From positions 2,914,001-2,978,000 of the forward strand of contig JAHRHY010000001.1 of assembly GCA_019671135.1 (NCBI GenBank): a stretch of 64,000 nucleotides of DNA. The letters are read 5' to 3'. Positions 56,422 through 64,000 of this stretch are shown piece after piece; within the stretch, counting starts at the first letter, position 1; every line of letters starts with the position of its first letter. Made by a program: the position numbers and the translations under genes. The notes beneath the pieces are model-generated. The model did not search any database. It was not told the origin of the DNA and worked only from the letters and a program-made list of their open reading frames with translations. This stretch comes from Linnemannia hyalina (lineage: Eukaryota > Mortierellomycota > Mortierellomycetes > Mortierellales > Mortierellaceae).

Positions 56422-57911
56422 CTACTTTTCTTGGGCATCCAAGTCCGCAAGCTGCTCTGGTTGCTGCTGCTGAATCTCATCGACGGATTCTTCGTTGGGG
56501 TGAATACCTGTCATGGCCTCGAGGTGTCCAGCCTCATGAACCTTGCCGTTGTTGTCCTTGATCAGGTAGCTAAAGTCGCGTGGAGGATAGGGGATGTGAG
56601 AATGGGACCTAGTGATCGATGGATAGTATTGGTGATACGCAAAGAAGGCAAAGAAGATGCCAATGACCGTGCCCCAGCCGACATCCGCGGCCGAATGTCT
56701 GTAATCCTCAATGCGTGAAATCGCGACCAGTATGGCAGCTGAAACGCATATGAATAAAGCAGATAATCCTCCGGTTAGTACTCATTGCCACTGTGGTGGT
56801 TTGATTTCACGATGACATTAACAACTAGACTTACTCAGGATGGGCACCATGAGGATGACACTCTTGAGGGAATAACCCTTTCTGTCAAACACATGCATCT
56901 TGCCAGCGAGCCATAGAGAGAGGTAGACAAGACCAGCGAAGGAGGCTAAGGTGATAGATGTGCTGACGATTTAGTGTGCGCTCTTCTTGATTACTTCATT
57001 GCGCAATCATCGAACCAAACGAGGACTTGGCACTAAAGACTCACTGCTGGCATGTCCTGAGGGGAACGAGCGTATGCCGTCCTTGAAGACCAGATGGTCG
57101 GTCGTGGTGCAGACGTCCACTGTCCAGAGTTTCAAGGGTTCGTCGCGAGTGATGGCGACCCCGTTGAGCATCGGCTTGCACCGGTCGATGAAATCCGGCC
57201 GATGTTTACCGAACGTGACCTATAAGGACACGTTGGAAGGAGTATTTGTAAGAATATGTCTAACGGCATCAAGGTTAGACCCTGACTCGTTGTTGTATGT
57301 GGCATGTTTCCTTCACCAGCAACAAGAGCTCACACGACCCAACCTAAAAAAATATATGGCGAGCGACTGTACATGTACACAAACCGATCAAAGAAAACAA
57401 AAGGCTCGGATGCACAATTCGCATCTCGTTCTTCTCGATGTTCCAGTGCAATGCCTCTATTGGTGTTTGACATGACTGAACACGTTTTCTTTGCGCTTCA
57501 CTTCCTCCCTTTTTTTTTCTCTGAACCGATGTTCAATTGGTCCCTGATGGCACCGCGGATTACCTTGACGACCTGCGTGACAACGATGGTCAAGGAGACC
57601 GAGAGAAGCAGACCCAAGAAGCCGTTGTGGAAGTCATAAGAGCTCCGTCTGATGAAAAGAGAGACTACAGCCATCAATACAGCAGGGAACACAACGGCAA
57701 TGATAATGAGCGCCCAGGTAGGGATCGTCTCCTTTTCCTTGTATGGGTACATCAATGAGGTGTCTTCGACCGAGAACTGCCTCTTGAAAGGGGTGACGTT
57801 GTCGAGTGTGAGGAAGAGTGCAATCAGAACGACGCAGAGGATCCAGTCGAAAAGATAGGAGCAGACGAGGCGAACAGCGGGCTTTTTGAACCGCTTGATG
57901 GCACGATCCAT
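56422..57911 (-). CDS. Lipid phosphate phosphatase (PAP2 family, DPP1/LPP-like)
   Basis: Four exons (57911-57564, 57219-57045, 56945-56835, 56738-56422) give 316 residues. The full PAP2 catalytic signature is present: K116-x6-R123-P124 (KVTFGKHRP), P169-S170-G171-H172 (SFPSGHAS) and S219-R220-x5-H226-x3-D230 (SRIEDYRHSAADV). Six hydrophobic segments fit the six-helix LPP fold (e.g. LFDWILCVVLIALFLTL; WALIIIAVVFPAVLMAVVSL). The enzyme dephosphorylates phosphatidate, diacylglycerol pyrophosphate or lysophosphatidate in vacuolar or ER membranes, feeding diacylglycerol into triacylglycerol synthesis. Exon 3 begins after the inner CTTAG (56946-56950), since only this acceptor gives GHAS-TSFAGL. 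The C-terminus is Gln/Glu-rich. Confidence 0.93.
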
Positions 57912-58963
57912 GGCGAAGGGTTAAGAGAGGAGGAGGGGGGGAATAGGAGTACGAGGACGCGGGAGGGAAGGAAGAAGGGCTTGATAGAACGGAGCCGTTG
58001 ATGAGGATGGCAGCGAGAAGGGAGACAGGGTCGGGACAAAAAAAGGCAAAGGGCAAAGGGAAGGGAAAGGAAGGCTGGAAGCGTTGCTGTCGGCTGCTTT
58101 TTTATGCATCTTCAGCGGTCTGTGTGGCAATCAGGCCAAGATGCACCCCTCCTCCAAAACAAAAGAGTTTGTGGAGAAGAGTAAGGAGTTGTTCTAGGGC
58201 ACTGCAGTTGGTGGCGATGAGTGTGGCTGAAAAGCCACTAGCAAGGACTCGTGTTATTAAGGGTGACCTGGTGATTCCTAGTCGCCGAACAGAATATTTT
58301 TTTCGCTCTTTTCTTCTTCTTGAACTCCCACCACAAACGCATATATAAGAGAGAGGGCGGCAGTATGGAGTCTCCGACCCAACCCTTCCACCTTACGCCA
58401 CCAATCCCACCACCTTCACTCCCACTCCTTATTCATCCGAATCCCCCCCCCCCAATCATCGCACTCATCCATCCACAATCGACACGAGGTACCATTACTT
58501 TCTTGCCTTTATTTTTTTTTTGTTTATTTCGTTATCTCTAGCAGGAGCCATTTGTACTCTTGGTGACATCCCCCATTCGTTCCTGATCTCGCGACACCAT
58601 GGCCTTTGCACATTGAACAAAAACTCTTACAAGAGGATACAAACAAAGCCAAAGCCATGCATATAACCCCTCCCCCTTGGCTCTTGGCCTTTTGCATCAC
58701 AGAAGAGCATGCTCTCTTGGGTGTTGTTTCCTTTCCATTTCAATGTGCGTTCTCCTGTGGGTTGTGAGCGATTGTAGATGAACAAAGAGTTGTTTATGCA
58801 ATGAGAGATCAGCCCTCCTTCACCTTCACTTTGCCGCCGCTTTGGGAGTTTCATTTGCTGTCGCAGTCAATTTCTATCCTAACGGCCTGTTCGTCTGCTT
58901 CTCTAGGGATTCTAGCCGACAAAGGAGGACAACCAGCGCTCATAGACTGCGCGATCCAACAAT
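57912..58963. promoter_or_regulatory. Divergent promoter region, PAP2 / MOT1
   Basis: 1.05 kb between divergent start codons. It contains a strong plus-strand TATA box (listed separately), a following CT/CCA-rich tract (58370-58490) and a poly-C run near 58446. The plus-strand frame after the TATA box is Pro/Ile/Leu-rich low complexity and is not supported as a gene. Confidence 0.45.
58342..58349 (+). promoter_or_regulatory. TATA box (TATATAAG)
   Basis: TATATAAG lies 615 bases before the MOT1 start codon. If it drives MOT1, the leader is long or contains an intron; it could instead serve a separate short transcript. Confidence 0.45.
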
Positions 58964-61900
58964 ATGACGACCAGGTATGTGTCCTGGCCGCGTAATCCAC
59001 TGTGCTTGTTTTGCTACGCCCGATCGCTAGGACAGTTGCTCAAACACACACAACTTTGTAACAACTTCATTCTTCATTTTCTAACTCTAGGCTCGATCGC
59101 CTAGTGCTGCTCCTGGAAACCGGGTCAACAGCTGCAGTCCGCGCGACTGCTGCTCAGCAACTCGGAGATATTCAGAAACAGTACCCTTCAGAACTATTCA
59201 ATCTGCTTTCAAGGGTAAGCATGCCTCGCCCCCCTGCCCCCTCCGTGTTTCTATTGACAGACAGAGAAGAATATGAATGAAAATACTCACTCGGTGTTGT
59301 CACTTTTCTTCTCTCGCTGTATTGCTCAATTAGGTGCTTGTACATCTCAGAAGCAAAAGTTGGGATACCAGGATTGCAGCTGGACAAGCATTGGAGGCCA
59401 TTGTCGGGAATGTGCCTCAGTGGGATCCATCAGCTGGTGAGAACCTCTTTGTCAAACGAAACAATAACGTAACGTTTATCAGTTGTGCGTATCCTCTGAT
59501 GTACTGACATTGGCTTATGAACCGCTCTAGATCCAGAAGTAAAGCTAGAGGATGGAGCAGCCGAGAACAAAACCTCTTCGACAGAAATGCCAAATTTCGA
59601 CCGGTTGTCCTTCTCCAGCTTTGACATTAGCCAGGTGCTTCAAAACGGCAAGTTGCTTCTGGGCTCCGCAGGAAAGGAATACGACCTCGATTTGAGCGAT
59701 CTGGATCCAGCTGAACGGTTGGCGATCCAGCGAAAAAACCTGAGCGCCAACCTAGGACTTATGACCTCTCAGTTTATGGATGGTAAGTTGTCGCGCCATT
59801 AAAACTGGACAATGGGCGAAGGATTTCAGTGGCATGAATGAAGAACTCATCTTCTCTCATTTTCAATTGTAATAGTTGATCTCGTTGACGAGTCGGATAT
59901 CTCAGCACCAAAAGCATCACCGGCTTCAGTAAAGAAGGAAGAGTCTCCTACGCCAGCGTCGTCCGCATCATTGACTGGACCAAAACAGCCACTCGCCTCC
60001 CCTGCGATTCAAAATGACGCCGATACGGATGGACTCAGCGCACGCGAGAGAAACAAGCTGAAACGGCGGGCAAAAACGGATTTGAAGTTCAAAGGAAAAG
60101 ACAAGTAGGTGCAACCGTTACCAAAACTTAGTCTTTTGGTTGAATGATTGCTATCAAAGTTCAAAGGGAACAAACATCTCTAACCGGCTTGGATAAATGA
60201 CTTTAGGGTCCGTGTTATCGATCTCGCAGGAAGACGCAAGGGACCAGAGACTCCGGGAACACCAGCAACACCAGGTGCCGGCGCAGAAGGACAGGATGGC
60301 GGGTACTTTGATATCACTCCTCAGTCTGACGGAAACAAAGTGGTAGTGGAGGCCAAACTCCCCGTTCAATCGGTTTTGGAGACTTCCACCGAGTGGCCAT
60401 TCGAGAGCATCTGTGATATTCTCTGCATGGATCTTTTTGATCCCAGCTGGGAAGTTCGTCACGGAGCAGGAATCGGTCTCCGAGATATTCTGAAGGTGCA
60501 AGGCAGCGGAGCAGGACGGATCGTTGGATGTACCAAGGCGGAGAACGACGTCCGACATAACGAATGGCTTGAGGACTTGGCTATTCGCCTTCTCTGCGTG
60601 TTTTCGCTGGATCGTTTCGGAGACTTTGTTTCTGATCAGGTAATGAGCTTGTTGCTTGGATTTTTGGTGGCGTTTCTTGGTTGATCAACTATTACTAGAC
60701 ATCGACGTGACTGACACGTACTTACTTTGTGTATGTGGAGCGTAGGTCGTCGCCCCAGTGAGAGAGACTTGCTCGCAAACGCTGGGAGCTTTGATGAGAC
60801 ACATGTCCGACGAAGGAGTGAAGAGCACGCTTGGAGTCGTGATGCGACTCATCTACCAGGCTGACGTCTTTGAGGAGGGCATGGACCGTGATTACATTTG
60901 GGAGGTGAGGCACGCTGGATTGCTTGGACTCAAATACGCCGTCGCTGTCCGGAAAGATTTGCTGGACAACAATTCAGCGTATGCCACCGAGATGCTTGAG
61001 AATGTTGTCAAGGCAGTTGTTCTTGGCCTGCAAGACGAAGATGACGACGTCCGAGCTGTGTCTGCGTCGACCCTTATACCCATTTCGTCCAACTTTGTCA
61101 ATAAGTTGCCACATCGTATTCCCGATGTTGTCAATGTCCTCTGGGACTGCTTGGCTATCTTGAAGGACGATTTGACAGCGTCCACCGCCAGTGTCATGGA
61201 CCTCTTGGCCAACTTGTTCACTTTCCAGAGTGTGCTCGACTTTATGATTCAGCCTCAGGACGAAAGGTACAGAATGGGGTTTTTGTGTTTAAAACTGTGG
61301 AACAAGTAACAAGTAAGCAACCCCAACTAACCTATGTCCACCTTCTGCCAGCCACTCACTAGTGAATCTTATCCCTCGTCTCAATCCGTTTTTCCGACAC
61401 ACAATCCCAAGTGTCCGGACATCCGTTCTGAACGCCATGCTGACCTTCTTGAAGCTCAAGACCATCTCAGAGTGGGTCGACGAGAAGGTGGTACGTATGG
61501 TCTATCAAAACTTGATTGTTGAGGAAAAGAAGGACATCCTTGAACTGTCGCTTAGAGTGATGACTGCCTTGATCACACATATGGCTTCAGTCGAGTCCGC
61601 TGCCTCGATTACGTCCGTCGTGAGTCCTCATTTGCAATCCATGTTCGCTTTACTGTTGACGCCGATCGGAACGCCACTTGAGACTCGCCTGTTTTACTCA
61701 CCCACCGGTCAGGGGGTGGTTACTCTTGTCGCCACAACTCCAGCTCGAGGTCGCAAGGCACAGTCGGCACAAACGCACTCGCACAATGTCGATATCGGAA
61801 TGTTGAAGCAGGATCTAGCTCTTGTCTCAATAGCATCTGTGATCCGGTGCCGTCTCACTGCAAGTAAGGCTTTGGGACTTGTCATGGCTAGCTGGCCGGA

Positions 61901-64000
61901 CGACCAACTGGAGGGCTCGTTTTGGCATCTCCTTCAGCCCAACTTCAACTCGTCCTGGGCAATGAGACGTCAGATGTCATCCAACGTCGTCGCGGAGTGG
62001 GCTGCTGCTTTCAGGGAGCGTACCAGCAAATACCCTACTGAGGCGGCCCTGCCTTTCGGAATGTCGGCTTCGGTGGCTCTCACAGAATGCTTGCTCTCGG
62101 AACCGCCACTCAGCTACTTCGAGAGCATTACTGTTCTCAAAGGCATTCGCGCCGAAATTCAAGCTATGCTCAACGCATTTGTCACGGATGGCAAGTTGCC
62201 GCAAGCCAGCATTCCTACATTGGCACAAGTGCCTAGTACAGGGGATGGGGGTGATGGATCTGGGTTCACGAGTGATTATGCTCGTCACTTCGCAGCCGAG
62301 GTTGCCCCTAACTTGATGAACCAAATCGGCGCGCGGACGCGAAAGACTGCCATTCCTCTGCTCACGGGTCGACAGGAAAGAGTCATTGCGAGCATCGGAT
62401 ACTTTGAGTCGATCAAGGAGAAGGCAGATCTGTACGTTGCTGCAGCTGTTGGGTCTGCTGTCATCAACCTGGGAACCTTGCCAGGAAAGCTTAATCCCGT
62501 CATCAACAGTGTCATGAAGAGTGTTCGCGTAAGTACCGGAGGCGATGTTTTTTGTTATAGCTCTGCAAGCGAGTGTTTTTTCCGACAACTAATGTGTCAA
62601 TCTACTACGTTTTCATTCAAATAGAGCGAGGAAAACATGGAGCTCCAGATGCGATCAGCGTCGACACTTGTCAGCCTTGTCATTCTTTGCAACTCTCCCT
62701 TTTGCACTCTCCGTGTGGTACCAACTCCCAAGCTGATCAAAAACCTGGCGCGATATCTCTGCGGCGACACCTCGGTTACACCTTCATTGGACCAGGACTC
62801 TTCTTTGGAGGGCATCTTTTCTCTCAAGAAGTCAAAGGAAGCAGCGGCGGACAGCAAGCTCGTCGGCGGGCATGGCATGGAGGATGTCAAGGTTTCGGCC
62901 AAGGATATCAAGGAAGAGGATAATGAAGAGGCCAAGCTGACACGACGTGGAGCCCTCGCAGCATTCAAGGAGTTCGCCGGACGATTTGGACCAAGTCTCT
63001 TTACTGAAGTTCCCAAGATCTGGGAATGCATCCACGCCCCTTTGACAACGGCCTTCGCCAATGGACCTGTGACGGAACCGACAGGACTGGAGCCAGACGG
63101 TTGGCATGATGTCATTGATGCACTGGAGATTATCAAGACCCTTGTCCCTCACTTGCACCCTGAGCTGTACCCATCGATCGAGCAGCTGATGCCTCATATC
63201 GCAACGGCCCTGCTCTCACCCTTCACCGTCGTTCGCCATGCCGCCGCCAAGTGTCTTGCTGTTATTTGCAACGTTATCACCGTGGCTGGAATGCACCTTG
63301 TGATCGATCGCGTAATTCCCTTCCTCGGAGATACCGCCAACGTGATCCGTCGTCAAGGATCCTGCGAGATGATCAACGAAGTTGTCCAGATCATGGATGC
63401 CAAGATCCTGCCCTATGTGGTGTTCCTGATTGTCCCTGTCCTCGGCCGGATGAGTGATCCCGACGAGCCGACTCGATTGGTGTCAACCAACTGCTTCGCA
63501 CATCTTATCAAGCTTGTTCCTCTCGAAGCTGGAATTCCCGATCCACCAGAGATGTCAGCCGAGATGTTGCAGCAGCGCCAAGAAGAACGCGAGTTCTTGA
63601 TGCAGCTTCTGGACAGTAAGAAACTCCAGCCATACTCTATCCCGATCAAGATCAAGGCGGAGCTGCGAAAGTACCAGCAGGAGGGTGTGAACTGGTTGGC
63701 GTTCCTCAACAAGTACCAGCTTCACGGCATTCTCTGTGACGATATGGGTTTAGGCAAGACACTACAGTCCATCTGCATGTTGGCCAGTGACCAGCACGAT
63801 CGACAGACCAAGTTTGCGGAAACCCAGTTCCCTCAGTACGCCCACTGCCCCTCGATCGTTGTCTGTCCGCCCACTCTGACAGGACACTGGTACCACGAGA
63901 TTCTCCAGTACACCGACAACCTCAAGCCGATCATGTATACCGGAGGACCAGCAGAGAGGAAGAAGCTGCGGGCGTCGATCCCCAAGCACGACGTTGTCAT
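58964..64000 (+). CDS. MOT1: TBP-removing Snf2 ATPase MOT1 (BTAF1), 3' end beyond window
   Basis: Nine exons seen (58964-58974, 59091-59214, 59334-59436, 59531-59782, 59876-60104, 60207-60639, 60746-61266, 61352-62528, 62625-64000+), 1408 residues to the window edge; full-length MOT1 is about 1850-1950. The first coding exon is only 11 nt (MTTR), and its join to LDRLVLLLETGS recreates the conserved MOT1 N-terminus. HEAT repeats follow, the region that grips TBP (WEVRHGAGIGLRDILK; WEVRHAGLLGLKYAVAVRKD). The Snf2 ATPase begins near residue 1290 with LRKYQQEGVNWLAFLNKYQ and Walker A DDMGLGKT (K1328), then CPPTLTGHWYHEI. MOT1 uses ATP to strip TBP from DNA and redistribute it among promoters. Helicase motifs II-VI lie outside the window. 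Confidence 0.95.

Overview
The window looks like nuclear DNA of a filamentous, early-diverging fungus. My inference is Mortierellomycota (Mortierella or a relative), from gene content, compact GTAAGT...TAG introns, C- or G-rich third codon positions and long CT-rich leaders before start codons. I could not run a search, so the phylum is a judgement. I find 19 protein-coding genes (one truncated by the window end) and one tRNA. No rRNA, CRISPR array, transposon or biosynthetic cluster is visible. Exon limits were placed by hand from splice signals, reading frame and family continuity; reading phases close across every multi-exon model.

Region 1 (1-9.8 kb) is gene-dense: a chorismate-lyase-fold protein (+), a LACTB2-type metallo-beta-lactamase RNase (-), the U3 snoRNP WD40 protein UTP21 (-) and a secreted Gln-rich/acidic protein (-). 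Region 2 (9.8-17 kb) is sparse and holds a tandem pair of near-identical 69-residue proteins, each with its own TATA box. Region 3 (17-26.7 kb) carries a PIN4/Cip2-like RRM-R3H protein (+), a bestrophin channel (-), the box C/D snoRNP assembly factor BCD1 (+) and a canonical G-protein alpha subunit (-). Region 4 (26.7-35.4 kb) is almost gene-free and full of polypurine/polypyrimidine tracts, with one small candidate gene. Region 5 (35.4-47 kb) has a membrane protein with two PPxY motifs (+), a pirin (+), tRNA-Thr(UGU) (-), a second, divergent G-alpha (-) and an endosulfine/Igo1 homologue (+). Region 6 (47-64 kb) has a large PPR protein (-), an F-box/WD40/UIM protein (-), a lipid phosphate phosphatase (-) and the 5' three quarters of MOT1/BTAF1 (+).

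The genes form no operon-like unit. Shared themes are ribosome biogenesis (UTP21, BCD1), nutrient and G-protein signalling (two G-alphas, endosulfine, PIN4-like) and ubiquitin (F-box/UIM protein, PPxY membrane protein). The observations most worth following are the second G-alpha, which naturally carries Ser at the Ras-Gly12-equivalent position and Ser at the position whose Gly-to-Ser change makes other G-alphas RGS-insensitive; the fungal UbiC-like protein with both key catalytic-site residues; the duplicated 69-aa gene; and the PPxY membrane protein with a possible 27-nt micro-exon.
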